DNA of 64,000 bases from Albitalea sp966211955 (GCA_966211955.1 CBIHOF010000026.1:1-64000); one strand, 5' to 3'. Shown: positions 31,943-41,379, counted from the stretch's first letter. Numbers and translations are program-made. The notes: generated by a model from the letters alone, not told the origin.

Positions 31943-34900
31943 ATGCGCCATCGCAAATGTCCCAGCTTGTCGATCGTGGCCGCCGCGGTCGCCGCGGCTT
32001 TCGCCGGTGCCGTCAACGCGCAGCAAGCCGTGCTTCCTGCCAACCCCACCGTGGCGAGCGGCCAGGTCAGCGTCAGCTCGCCCGGTGCGCGGCAGCTGGT
32101 GGTGAACCAGCAGTCCAGCCGTGCGGTCGTGAACTGGAACAGCTTCTCAGTGGGCGCCGGCGCGCAGGTCAACTTCGTGCAGCCTGGCAGCGACTCGGCG
32201 ATCCTGAACCGTGTGACCGGTGCAACGCCGTCCAGCATTGCCGGGCAAATCAACGCCCGCGGACAGGTGTTCCTCGTCAACCCGAACGGCATCGAGATCA
32301 CGCCGACCGGCACCGTGCGCGCCGCCGGCGCGACCCTGTCGACCTTGGACATCGCCGATGCTGATTTCCTGAGCGGTCGCTTGTCCTTCGTCGGCGGCGG
32401 CGCATCGGCCACGGTGTCCAACCGCGGCTCGATCGTCGGGACATCGGGCGGCTTCGCTGCGCTGCTCGGCGGCCAGGTCTCCAACGATGGCCGCATCGAA
32501 GTCCCGTTGGGCCGCATCGGCGTCGGCTCTGCAGAGCGCGCCACCCTCGACTTGCTGGGAAGCCGCTTCCTGCAGGTTGCGGTACCGACGGCAAGCATGT
32601 CCGAGGGCAGGGCGCTGGTCGAGGTGGCAGGCAGCATGTCCGCGGAGGGCGGCCGCATCGAGGTCTCTGCCGCGACTGCTCGAGAGGCGCTTCGGCAGGC
32701 CGTGAACATTCCCGGAAGCCTTGACGCACACAGCGTCGCAGGCCACCGCGGAGACATCGTGCTGAGCGCCGGCAGTGGCGGCAGCGCGATGATTTCCGGG
32801 ACGCTCGATGTGTCCAGTGCGGACGCGACCGGCGGCAGCGTCACGGTCACCGCCGACAGCATCACGCTGCAACACGCGCGCATCGATGCATCCGGCGCCA
32901 CGGGCGGCGGAATCGTGCTGCTTGGCGGAGGTGCCCAGGGGCAAGGACCGCTGCCACGTGCGAGGCAGCTGCAGGTGGGCGCCGATGCTGTCGTGAACGC
33001 CGACGCGGCTCGCGACGGCGCGGGTGGACATGTCGTGCTGTGGTCCGATGCACAAACGGATTTCCTCGGCCAGATCAGCGCGCGCGGGGCGGGCCCTCAA
33101 GGGGCCGGCGGATTCGCCGAGGTGTCCAGCCACGGCGTGCTGCGCTTCGCGGGCGTCGCCGACCTCCGGGGCGCACCGGGGCGCACAGGCAATCTCCTGC
33201 TCGATCCCTTCGACGTCACCATCTCCACCGGTGCCGACACCGGCGCCTGCTGCACCGCAACGGCCAACAGCACGGTGATCAACACCACGACGCTGTCCAA
33301 TGCGCTGGCCAGCGCGAACGTCACCGTGTCCACCGGAGCCGCGGGCGCGCAGAACGGTGACATCACGGTGGCCAACGCCGTCAGCTGGAACAGCGGCAAC
33401 ACGCTGACGCTGACCGCCGCACGCGACATCAACGTCAACGCGGCGATCTCCGGCAACGGCGGGCTGCAGCTCAACGCCGGCAGGGACATCGGCGTGACCG
33501 CCAACCTGGCGACCAACGGCGGGGCGATGGGCCTGAACGCCAGTGGCGCCGTGAGCATCAACGGCGCGACGCTGGACACCGGCGGCGGCACCCTGAACGT
33601 CACCGGCACCACCACCGACCCCCTTTCCGCCGGCATTTCCCTGAAGGGGGTGACGGTCAACGCGGGCAGCGGCACGATCAGCGGCACCTCCGATGTCGGC
33701 AACGGCCTGTTCCTTCTCGGCACGGCCATCACCACCTCGGGCAACCTCTCGATCAGCGGCGTGGCCGACAGCAACAACGCCGTGTGGGTCGAGGCCGGGA
33801 CGCTTTCGCTGGCCAGCACGGGGGCGGGCGTTCTATCGTTGCAGGGCACCAGCAACACCTTTCGCGGCATCCGCATGAACACCGGCACCTCGCTGGTGAC
33901 CGATGGCACCGTGCAGCTATCGGGCACCTCGCTGGTGAGCAACGCGGGCTTCTCGCTCAAGGGCTCCAACACCATCACCGTCAACAGCGGCAACACCACG
34001 ATCACCGGCACCGCCACGGGCGCCTTCAACGCCATCGACATGGCGTCCAGCGGCAACAGCGTTGCCAACAACGGCACCGGTGCGCTCACGCTCGCGGGCA
34101 TCGGCAACGTCGTGCTCGCTGCACCGGTCACGTCCCCATCGGGCAGCCTCGCGATCAACGCCACCGGCGACCTCCTGCTGAACACCGGCACGCAGATCAC
34201 CTGGCCCACCGGCAGCACGCAGACCTTGAGCGCAGGCCGCGACATCAACGTGAACGCCGCCATCGCCGGCAGCGGCGGCCTGCAGCTCAATGCCGGGCGG
34301 GACATCACGATCAACAGCAACATCACGGCGTCCGGCGGACCTCTGAACGTGGGGCTGGCCGCATCGCCCACTGCCGGCACGATCACCATTAACAACGCGA
34401 CGATCGACACCGGCGGGGGCAACCTCAGCGCCACCGCGACGCAAGTCGGCGCGGGCAACGCGCTGCGCCTGTTCGATGCGACGCTGAACGTGGGCGGCGG
34501 CAGCGGGGCGCTGACGGTGTCAGCCAGCACCAATGGCACGTTCGCGTCGGGTAACGTGGCCCTGCTCGCCAGCGGTGGCGGCTCGATCACGCTGAGCACC
34601 ACCGGCAACACCGGCAGCGGTCTCTTCTTCAACACCAACGCTGCCCTCACGACGGCAGGCACGGTCTCGGTGAGCGGCGCGTCCACGAGCGGGCCCGGGC
34701 TCTACTTTTTAGGCTCCAACGGCATCACGGCAGGCGGCGGCAGCCTGTTGTTGACGGGAAACTCGACCAGCGACGTGGGCGCCTGGTTCGACGCCGGCAC
34801 CAACACGCTCGTCGCCACCGGCGGCCTGTCGATCAGCGGCACCAGCACCAGCTATCGCGGGCTGGGCTTCGGCAACGGCGCCTCGGTCGCCGCCACCGGG

Positions 34901-37900
34901 AACATCGGCATCACGGGCACCTCCACCAGCGAGCGCGGCCTGTGGTTCAACAACGCCAACAGCATCAACGCGAACAACGGCACGCTCACCCTCACGGGCA
35001 ACTCGAGCAGCTCCGATGGCGTCTTCATCGACTTCGGCGCCAACAGCTTCACGCAGTCGGGCACCGGAGCGATCGTGCTGAGCGGCAACAGCGCGACCGC
35101 CCACGGGGTGCTGTTCAATACGGGGATCGCGCTGGACACCAGCGGCAACGTGACGCTCAACGGCAGCACCGGCAGTGGATGGGGAGTTGCCCTGTTGGGT
35201 GGCAATGCGCTCACGGCCAGCAGTGGCAGCCTCGCGATCAGCGGTGCATCGAGCACGTCGTCGGGTGTGCAGTTCTCCGGCACCGACAGCCTCACCAATG
35301 CGGGCGGCACGATCGCGGTGAGCGGCACGAGCAGCACAGGCATCGGCCTCGGGTTGAGCGCCGGCGCCGTGCTGACGACCACGGGCGACATGACGCTGGG
35401 CGGCAGCGCCAGCGCGTCGGGCGGGCGCGGCGTGCAGTTCAATGGTGCCGCGCTCACGGTGTCCAGTGGCAGCCTGGCGCTCACTGGCAGCGCGCTCGAC
35501 AGCGCCGGCATCCTCTTCGCAGGTGCGGCGACCAGCACCGCGGCGAACAACGGCGCAGGCCTGAGCATGGCCGGCAGCAGCACCTCCGGCCCGGGCGTGC
35601 TCGTGAACGCAGGCCATGTGCTGCAGACGACCGGCGACGTCACGCTCTCGGGTTCAGGCAGCACCACCGGCATCTCGCTGTCCTCCGGCGCCACGGTGGA
35701 CAACACCGGCAGCGGCACCTTGCACCTGGTGGCCGCCACCGGGGGCATCGACCTGGGCTCGGACCTTGTTTCGCCCAGTGGCGCGCTGTGGCTCACGTCC
35801 GCCGGCAACGTCACTCAAGGCAGCGGCAGCGTCAATGCCAGCAACCTGTTGCTGAGCGGTCCCGGCGCCTACGCGCTCGATGCGGCCGGCAACCAACTGC
35901 AGACGGTAGCCGCCAACACCGGGCCGACAAGCTTGCACAGCGCCACCGACTTGACCGTCGGCAGCGTGCTCGGTACTTCGGGCGTCACGAGCAGTGGTGC
36001 CCTCACGCTGCGCAGCGACGGCGACCTCTCCATCGCGGCAGGCGTGCCGGTCAGCGGCGCCAGCCCCGTGCTCGCGGCAGGTGCGGCGTTCGTCAACAAC
36101 GCTGGCCCCGCCGCAGTGACAGCCACTTCAGGGCGTTGGCTGGTCTACGCCGCCGACCCCGCGACCAGCAGCTTCGGCGGGCTCGACAGCGGCAGCACGG
36201 CGTTGTGGAACGCAAGCTATGCGCTGACCCCGCCGGCCGCGGTGAGTGCCGTGGGCAACCGCTACCTCTTCGCCATTCAGCCCACGCTGACCTTTGCGCC
36301 GCTCGACGCCACCAAAGTCTATGGTGACGACGCCACCGGCGCGATCCAGTCGAGCTTCACCGTCGCCGGATTCCACGCGGGTGTGGCGAGCGCCTTCCTT
36401 GCCGACACCGCGGCCACGGCCTACAGCGGCGCGGTCCTGGCGACATCACCCGGCGCAACCACGACCGCTGGCGTTGCCGCAGGCCCGTACGCACTGTCGC
36501 TCTCCCAGGGCACCTTGAGCAGCCCCGCAGGCTATGCGTTCGCTTTCCCAGGCGTCGCCAACCTGACGGTGACGCCGCGTCCCATCACGGTGAGTGCATC
36601 GCCGCAAAACCGCTGGTATGGCGACCCGAATCCACCGCTGACGTACGCGGTGAGCGCTGGCAACCTGGTCAACGCGGACACGCTGGCAGGTGGCCTGGAC
36701 ACGACGGCGCTCTCGACTTCGCCGGTGGGTGCCTATGGCATCGGCCAAGGCACGCTGTCCGCAGGCGCCAATTACGCACTCAGCTACGTGCCCGCAAGCA
36801 TGAACGTGTGGTCAAGGCCGACGCCGGTGAAAGTCGGCATGCCCGGCGAGGTCTCGACGCAGCCCGCGCCGGCGTACAGCGGTACGGCAGACCAGGACCT
36901 CGCCAATGGCTGGAAGAACGGCACCGTGACCCCGGCCGATCCTGCGCGATACATCGTGCTCATGGTCGACGACGTGACGCAACCGGGGGCGCAGTTCCTC
37001 GCGGGGGGCTTTGCGGGCCACGGGCAAGCCTCGAGCCACATGCAGTCTGGGGGCGCGGCGGAAGTGATGGCCGCACTGGAGCGCCAACACCACCTGCAGC
37101 GAGTGGCGACCTGGCCGGTTCCGTCGATGGCGGTGGTCTGTGTGCTGTACCGGCTTCCCGACGGCCGCAAGCCAGAGGACCTTCTGGCCGTGCTGCGCAA
37201 TGACCACCATGTGCGCGCAGCAGACCAGCTCCAGGAATTCACGCCGCTCGCGGACGCAGGTGCTCCGCGCTACAACGATCCGTACGTCGACATGCAGCGC
37301 GGCTTCGCCGAAATTTCCGCGGCGCGTGCGCACCTCCTGAGCACGGGTCGCCACGCGACTGTCGCGGTCGTGGACACCGCGGTGGACCTGAGTCATCCTG
37401 ACCTTGACGGGCGCATCGCTGTCAGCCGCGACATGGTGGCTGCCGGCTCGCGGAGCGAGCCGCAGCAGGCGCGCCACGGAACGGAGGTTGCCGGAATCAT
37501 TGCTGCCTCCGCGAACAACGGGCAAGGCATTGTCGGCATCGCGCCGGCGGCTGAGATCAACGCCTACCGCGCGTGCTGGTATCCCGCGGGCAGCTCGGCG
37601 GCCCGTTGCAACTCCTTCACGCTTGCGAAGGCACTGGCCGACGTCCTCCAATCCGGGGCGCGCATCGTCAACCTGAGCCTTGGTGGCCCAGTCGACTCCG
37701 TCCTCGGGTTGTTGCTGCGCCGACTGGTCGCCGATGGCCGCATCGTCGTCGCTGCACTGCCTCTGAGCGGGCGCGCCGAAGGGTTTCCCGCCGGCGTCCC
37801 GGGCGTTCTGGTGGTTGCGAGCAGCGAGAAGGGGCCGCATCCGAGCAACATCCTTGTCGCGCCTGGGCGTGACCTGCTCACGCTCGTGCCGGGCGGCCGC

Positions 37901-38110
37901 TACGACTTCAGCAGCGGTTCGTCGCTGGCCGCTGCGCACGTGAGCGGCGCGGCGGCCCTGCTGCTCTCCATGGAACCGACCTTGTCCGCCGACGAAGTGC
38001 GCAAGCTGCTGTCCGATTCGGCGGCTTCCCCCTCAGGGCTGATCAATGCCGAGGTGGCCGTGACGTCGCTGGGAAAACGCAGGCAGTACTCCTTGTCAAG
38101 CCAGCATTGA
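31943..38110 (+). CDS. TPS system 2 adhesin with C-terminal subtilisin-like protease domain (TpsA)
   Basis: A 2055-residue exoprotein. The signal peptide ends at AGAVNAQ; a TPS/haemagglutination domain has VVNWNSFSVG and NPNGI (113-117). A long beta-helix similar to the other TpsA and YDG/MBG modules (ATKVYGDDATGAI) follow. It then departs from the family pattern with a propeptide-like segment and an S8 subtilase fold. The catalytic residues are Asp1811 (VAVVDTAVDLSHPDL), His1845 (RHGTEVAGIIAA) and Ser1994 (SSGSSLAAAHVSGAA). The oxyanion Asn expected in a VVAAAGN motif is replaced; the protein reads IVVAALPLSGR there. AGAGG five bases before 31943 supports that start; an overlapping start at 31913 is possible. 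The protease could release or process the adhesin, as the separate subtilase SphB1 does for Bordetella FHA. Activity is uncertain because of the missing Asn. Confidence 0.92.
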   Translation: MRHRKCPSLSIVAAAVAAAFAGAVNAQQAVLPANPTVASGQVSVSSPGARQLVVNQQSSRAVVNWNSFSVGAGAQVNFVQPGSDSAILNRVTGATPSSIAGQINARGQVFLVNPNGIEITPTGTVRAAGATLSTLDIADADFLSGRLSFVGGGASATVSNRGSIVGTSGGFAALLGGQVSNDGRIEVPLGRIGVGSAERATLDLLGSRFLQVAVPTASMSEGRALVEVAGSMSAEGGRIEVSAATAREALRQAVNIPGSLDAHSVAGHRGDIVLSAGSGGSAMISGTLDVSSADATGGSVTVTADSITLQHARIDASGATGGGIVLLGGGAQGQGPLPRARQLQVGADAVVNADAARDGAGGHVVLWSDAQTDFLGQISARGAGPQGAGGFAEVSSHGVLRFAGVADLRGAPGRTGNLLLDPFDVTISTGADTGACCTATANSTVINTTTLSNALASANVTVSTGAAGAQNGDITVANAVSWNSGNTLTLTAARDINVNAAISGNGGLQLNAGRDIGVTANLATNGGAMGLNASGAVSINGATLDTGGGTLNVTGTTTDPLSAGISLKGVTVNAGSGTISGTSDVGNGLFLLGTAITTSGNLSISGVADSNNAVWVEAGTLSLASTGAGVLSLQGTSNTFRGIRMNTGTSLVTDGTVQLSGTSLVSNAGFSLKGSNTITVNSGNTTITGTATGAFNAIDMASSGNSVANNGTGALTLAGIGNVVLAAPVTSPSGSLAINATGDLLLNTGTQITWPTGSTQTLSAGRDINVNAAIAGSGGLQLNAGRDITINSNITASGGPLNVGLAASPTAGTITINNATIDTGGGNLSATATQVGAGNALRLFDATLNVGGGSGALTVSASTNGTFASGNVALLASGGGSITLSTTGNTGSGLFFNTNAALTTAGTVSVSGASTSGPGLYFLGSNGITAGGGSLLLTGNSTSDVGAWFDAGTNTLVATGGLSISGTSTSYRGLGFGNGASVAATGNIGITGTSTSERGLWFNNANSINANNGTLTLTGNSSSSDGVFIDFGANSFTQSGTGAIVLSGNSATAHGVLFNTGIALDTSGNVTLNGSTGSGWGVALLGGNALTASSGSLAISGASSTSSGVQFSGTDSLTNAGGTIAVSGTSSTGIGLGLSAGAVLTTTGDMTLGGSASASGGRGVQFNGAALTVSSGSLALTGSALDSAGILFAGAATSTAANNGAGLSMAGSSTSGPGVLVNAGHVLQTTGDVTLSGSGSTTGISLSSGATVDNTGSGTLHLVAATGGIDLGSDLVSPSGALWLTSAGNVTQGSGSVNASNLLLSGPGAYALDAAGNQLQTVAANTGPTSLHSATDLTVGSVLGTSGVTSSGALTLRSDGDLSIAAGVPVSGASPVLAAGAAFVNNAGPAAVTATSGRWLVYAADPATSSFGGLDSGSTALWNASYALTPPAAVSAVGNRYLFAIQPTLTFAPLDATKVYGDDATGAIQSSFTVAGFHAGVASAFLADTAATAYSGAVLATSPGATTTAGVAAGPYALSLSQGTLSSPAGYAFAFPGVANLTVTPRPITVSASPQNRWYGDPNPPLTYAVSAGNLVNADTLAGGLDTTALSTSPVGAYGIGQGTLSAGANYALSYVPASMNVWSRPTPVKVGMPGEVSTQPAPAYSGTADQDLANGWKNGTVTPADPARYIVLMVDDVTQPGAQFLAGGFAGHGQASSHMQSGGAAEVMAALERQHHLQRVATWPVPSMAVVCVLYRLPDGRKPEDLLAVLRNDHHVRAADQLQEFTPLADAGAPRYNDPYVDMQRGFAEISAARAHLLSTGRHATVAVVDTAVDLSHPDLDGRIAVSRDMVAAGSRSEPQQARHGTEVAGIIAASANNGQGIVGIAPAAEINAYRACWYPAGSSAARCNSFTLAKALADVLQSGARIVNLSLGGPVDSVLGLLLRRLVADGRIVVAALPLSGRAEGFPAGVPGVLVVASSEKGPHPSNILVAPGRDLLTLVPGGRYDFSSGSSLAAAHVSGAAALLLSMEPTLSADEVRKLLSDSAASPSGLINAEVAVTSLGKRRQYSLSSQH
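34181..34444 (+). repeat. 264-bp inverted repeat, arm B (inside tpsA2)
   Basis: Partner of the block at 13071-13334: 263 of 264 bases match when that block is reverse-complemented. The surrounding kilobase (about 33.9-34.9 kb) is also similar but patchier. Because the arms are inverted and in the same reading frame, crossing over would invert about 21 kb and exchange the two TpsA C-termini without breaking either frame. Confidence 0.95.
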
Positions 38111-38385
38111 GCGACCGCAGGCAAGGGCTTGCGGCGCGGGGTTGCTTCCATCTCGCAGCCGCCGGTGGTCTCGCACTGACTGCGTCGGTGCGCCAGACGC
38201 GGCGGGCACCTGTTCGCCAGTTCCAGATCTCGACGATGCAGTGGGCACGTCGCCTCCACAAACTTTTTTCAAAAGCTGCTCAACCTCTTTGACCTGCGCG
38301 CGCACTCACAGCAGACAGGATCACCGTTTACCTCCCCGGAGCGCAAACGGACGTTGGCAAAGAGCACAGAAGAGAAGGAGTGGAC

Positions 38386-38862
38386 ATGGTTCTCCAAGGA
38401 TTTGGCGCACGACATTCAAGATTCAGGCCGTCGTCCGCGCAGAGCGGCGGGCAGGGCGGGTTCACGCTCGTGGAGTTGATGATTGCGGTGGCGGTCGTCG
38501 CGATCCTGGCGGCCGTGTCGATGCCGGCCTATACCTCGTTCGTACAGCGATCACGCGTTCCTCCCGCGCTGATGGCGTTGCTGTCATACCAGCTGCGCAT
38601 GGAGCAGCGCTTTCAGGACATGGGCAGCTATGCAGACGGCGACGCCTGTGGGATAGCCGCGCCGGCGGTGACCGGATTCACCGTCACTTGTGCTCTCAGG
38701 AACGACGGCACCGGCTACACCGCCACTGCCGTCGGCGCCGGTTCGATGGCGGGCTACACGTACACCATCAACGACCAGGGAACTCGCATCACCGTCGCGC
38801 ACCCACGCGGCGTGCCAAGCGCCAACTGCTGGAGCATCCGGGGGGGCGTATGCGAAGGCTGA
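38386..38862 (+). CDS. Type IV pilin, PilE-like
   Basis: A 158-residue prepilin that opens a minor-pilin operon. The prepilin peptidase site and first helix are G/FTLVELMIAVAVVAILAA with Glu5. The C-terminal region has Cys pairs (DACGI...TVTCAL and NCWSIRGGVCEG), fitting the D-region disulfide. The leader is unusually long (about 27 residues) compared with the usual 5-10. AAGGAG five bases before the ATG at 38386 supports this start; a GTG two codons earlier overlaps the same site. It overlaps the next gene by 13 bp. Confidence 0.9.
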   Translation: MVLQGFGARHSRFRPSSAQSGGQGGFTLVELMIAVAVVAILAAVSMPAYTSFVQRSRVPPALMALLSYQLRMEQRFQDMGSYADGDACGIAAPAVTGFTVTCALRNDGTGYTATAVGAGSMAGYTYTINDQGTRITVAHPRGVPSANCWSIRGGVCEG

Positions 38863-39329
38863 AATCCCGCGGCGTGAGCCTCATCGAGACACTCGTGGCG
38901 TTGGCGATCGCAGCTGTCATGGCCAGCTTCGCTGCACCGGCCTTCCACGACTATCTTGTGAATTCGCGCTTGCGCGAGGCCGGCAACAGCCTCTACGCCG
39001 AAGCCATGTTGGCGCAGAGCGAGGCCATCAAGCGCAACGGGATCGTGCGCCTGTCGATCAGCGGATCGACGATGCAGCTTGCGGACCGCACTGCGGAAGG
39101 GGCCAGCGCGGTGATGCGGGAACGGGTGCTTCCCCATGCCGTCAGCGCTGACGCTGCATCAACGCTCGACTTCGGCAGCGCGGGCCGGCCGGCGGCGTTC
39201 GGCGATGAATACCGGGTGGACCTGTCTCTTGCCGGAGTGGTGTGTTCAACCGAGTACCGTTGCCCATCGCTGCGGGTCGATGCTGGCGGTGCGGTACGGC
39301 TGTGCGGCAACCGATTGGATTGCGAATGA
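38850..39329 (+). CDS. fimT: Minor pseudopilin FimT/GspH-like
   Basis: A 159-residue prepilin with a short basic leader and cleavage motif SRG/VSLIETLVALAIAAVM, keeping Glu5. The body matches FimT/GspH minor pilins (NSRLREAGNSLYAEAMLAQSEAI is the conserved helix, with AQSEAIKRN at its end). Four cysteines near the C-terminus may form disulfides. The ATG at 38850 overlaps the end of the pilE-like gene, and the stop overlaps the pilV start as ATGA. Probably part of the initiation complex at the pilus tip. Assignment to FimT rather than FimU is tentative. Confidence 0.85.
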   Translation: MRRLKSRGVSLIETLVALAIAAVMASFAAPAFHDYLVNSRLREAGNSLYAEAMLAQSEAIKRNGIVRLSISGSTMQLADRTAEGASAVMRERVLPHAVSADAASTLDFGSAGRPAAFGDEYRVDLSLAGVVCSTEYRCPSLRVDAGGAVRLCGNRLDCE

Positions 39330-39763
39330 AGGCGCCCACCTGTCAACGCGGCGTCGGCCTCATCGACGCAATGGTTGCGCTGGCGATCCTTGCCTTTGGC
39401 ACCCTGGCGATGACACGCCTGCAGGTGCGTCTGATTGCCCAGGGCACGGAGTCGCAGAACCGCGTGGTTGCCACGCAGATCACCGACCAGCTCTTCGCCC
39501 TGGCCATCGTCGACCCGGAACACTCGAGCTGCTACACGCATGCCCCGGTCGCGAGCGACTGTCCTGAGACCAGCCCCGCGCGTACCGCAACGGCGAACTG
39601 GGCTGCCGAGGCGGCCACGCGGCTGCCGGGCTTCAAGTCCGCCACGTCGGCGCTCAATGCCGGCCAGCTCACCGTCACGCTGACCTGGACCGGCAAGTCC
39701 GTGCAGGAAGGCCAGACGCCCGATACCCACCAGATCGTGATGACCAGCGATGTACGTCCCTGA
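39326..39763 (+). CDS. pilV: Minor pilin PilV
   Basis: A 145-residue prepilin with leader and helix CQRG/VGLIDAMVALAILAFG. Position 5 is Asp rather than the usual Glu, a conservative but uncommon change. The rest resembles PilV in length and in the N-terminal helix (TRLQVRLIAQGTESQNRVVA). Coupled to fimT by ATGA and overlaps pilW by 14 bp. Order and coupling are those of a minor-pilin operon. Confidence 0.85.
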   Translation: MKAPTCQRGVGLIDAMVALAILAFGTLAMTRLQVRLIAQGTESQNRVVATQITDQLFALAIVDPEHSSCYTHAPVASDCPETSPARTATANWAAEAATRLPGFKSATSALNAGQLTVTLTWTGKSVQEGQTPDTHQIVMTSDVRP

Positions 39764-40802
39764 ACACCACCCTTTGCATACACAGCGTGGCCTGTCGCTC
39801 ATCGAGCTGATGGTCGCGATCACCGTGTCACTCCTGGTCGGCCTCGCGGCCACGGGCAGCGCGATGACGTTCAACGCCGCGCAGCGCCAAGGAATCGCGG
39901 CCGGCGGCGCGACGATCAACCTTGCGACGACACTCGCGGCTCTGAAAGAGGACGTGTCCCAAGCCGGCCTCGGCTTCTTCGGGGATACCGACTTTCTCTG
40001 CCACCGCCTGAACCTCAGCTTCGGCGAACGCAACCTGTCGCAAGACCCGTTCTCACCACTGCAGGTGTCCCGCGACGCGAGCGGCAACGACCAGATCGAC
40101 GTCGTCTATGCGACGGAGGTTGCCGGCGGCGCCAACGTGATGCTGAGAACCGACGCAGGGCCGGATTCCGCAGAGCTGCGCAGCTACCTGCCGGTGGCCG
40201 CAGGCCAGGCCATTCTTTTCTCGCCCGTGTCCTGGGCGACAGACGCCGCGTGCACCGTTCGCAGCGTGACGGAGGTCTCGCGCTCAGCGACAGGGCAGAC
40301 CGTCTGGTCAGGTCGTGGCGGCATCCACAACGGTGTGGCGTTCGCCTCGCCGGCGAACTACACCGCGGATGCGCGTGTAGCGGTGTTGCGCAGCCTCGAG
40401 TGGGACCGCTACCGCTTGTCAGGCACGAACCTCTTGCTCGAGCGACGCTCGTCCGACGCATCGGCCACGGTCTTGCGAAATGTGATGGCATTTCGTGCCG
40501 AGTACGGCGTTGCCGACGCAGGCGAGTCGACGGTCGTCGCATGGCAACCACCAACCGCACCCTGGAATGCATTGACGCCAGAGAACATCAAGCGCGTACG
40601 CACGCTGCGCATTGGCATCGTGGTGCGCAGCGCGCAGCCGGAAAAGCGCGACGCCGCGGGCAAGTGCATCGCCAGCGAGAGCAAGCCGGTGCTGTGGGGA
40701 AGCACGGTCTCGGTGCCGGGCACCGACTGGGCCTGCTACCGCTACCGCGTGTCGACCGTCGTCGTGCCGCTGCGCAATTTCGCTTTGGGGCTGCGCGCAT
40801 GA
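39750..40802 (+). CDS. pilW: Minor pilin PilW
   Basis: A 350-residue prepilin, the usual large size of PilW. Cleavage motif TQRG/LSLIELMVAITVSLLVG includes Glu5. The conserved post-helix segment (ATTLAALKEDVSQAGLGFFGD) and several Cys follow. It overlaps pilV by 14 bp and pilX by 4 bp (ATGA). Likely joins PilV, PilX and PilY1 in the tip complex. Confidence 0.88.
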   Translation: MYVPEHHPLHTQRGLSLIELMVAITVSLLVGLAATGSAMTFNAAQRQGIAAGGATINLATTLAALKEDVSQAGLGFFGDTDFLCHRLNLSFGERNLSQDPFSPLQVSRDASGNDQIDVVYATEVAGGANVMLRTDAGPDSAELRSYLPVAAGQAILFSPVSWATDAACTVRSVTEVSRSATGQTVWSGRGGIHNGVAFASPANYTADARVAVLRSLEWDRYRLSGTNLLLERRSSDASATVLRNVMAFRAEYGVADAGESTVVAWQPPTAPWNALTPENIKRVRTLRIGIVVRSAQPEKRDAAGKCIASESKPVLWGSTVSVPGTDWACYRYRVSTVVVPLRNFALGLRA

Positions 40803-41350
40803 ACCGCGCCAAGAGCCGCGTCGAACGCGGGGTGACGGTTCTGGTCGTGCTGATCCTGTTGTCGGTGACGCTGCTCGGCGGTCTCGTCCTGGCCCGCATG
40901 GCCGCAGCCGGTAGCCTGGTTGCGGGCAACGTGATGATGAAGGAGCGCGCGCTGCAGGCCTCCGAAGTCGGCATCAACACGGCCTATGCGAGCGTGCGCG
41001 CCCTGACGACCAGCCAGCTCGCCAGCGATACCGGGGGCTGGTACTTCGCAGCCGAGCGTGCGCCCGACGCGAACGGGCTGCCATCCGGCCTTGACTGGAG
41101 CAGCCCTGGTGCAGCGGGCGCATCCGTCAATGTCGGGGCCTTCACCGTGCAGTACGTCGTTGAACGCATCTGCGCGACCGCTGCACCCACAGACGTCGCA
41201 GGCCAATGCCTGCTCAAGGTGGTGGACATCCCCATCAAGGACGCCAGCGGGCTCGCCCCGCCGATGGCGCAGCAGTTCCGCATCACCGTGCGTGTCACCG
41301 GCCCGAAGGACACGCGCACCTATGTGCAGGCGCTCGTGACGCGCGGCTGA
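40799..41350 (+). CDS. pilX: Minor pilin PilX
   Basis: A 183-residue minor pilin. The motif ERG/VTVLVVLILLSVTLLG lacks Glu5, as is common in PilX. The second part of the helix (SLVAGNVMMKERALQASEVGI) has the PilX look. Starts within the pilW stop (ATGA) and ends 29 bp before pilY1. PilX is known to couple PilY1 to the pilus tip. Confidence 0.85.
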   Translation: MNRAKSRVERGVTVLVVLILLSVTLLGGLVLARMAAAGSLVAGNVMMKERALQASEVGINTAYASVRALTTSQLASDTGGWYFAAERAPDANGLPSGLDWSSPGAAGASVNVGAFTVQYVVERICATAAPTDVAGQCLLKVVDIPIKDASGLAPPMAQQFRITVRVTGPKDTRTYVQALVTRG

Positions 41351-41379
41351 ACAACAAGCAACCAGCATCAGAGAAGCCC

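Noticed and set aside
9780..38110. Short tandem DNA repeats in both tpsA genes taken as CRISPR-like or satellite arrays
   Set aside because: The repeats are imperfect, in frame and encode beta-helix turns of FHA-type proteins; there are no uniform spacers and no cas genes.
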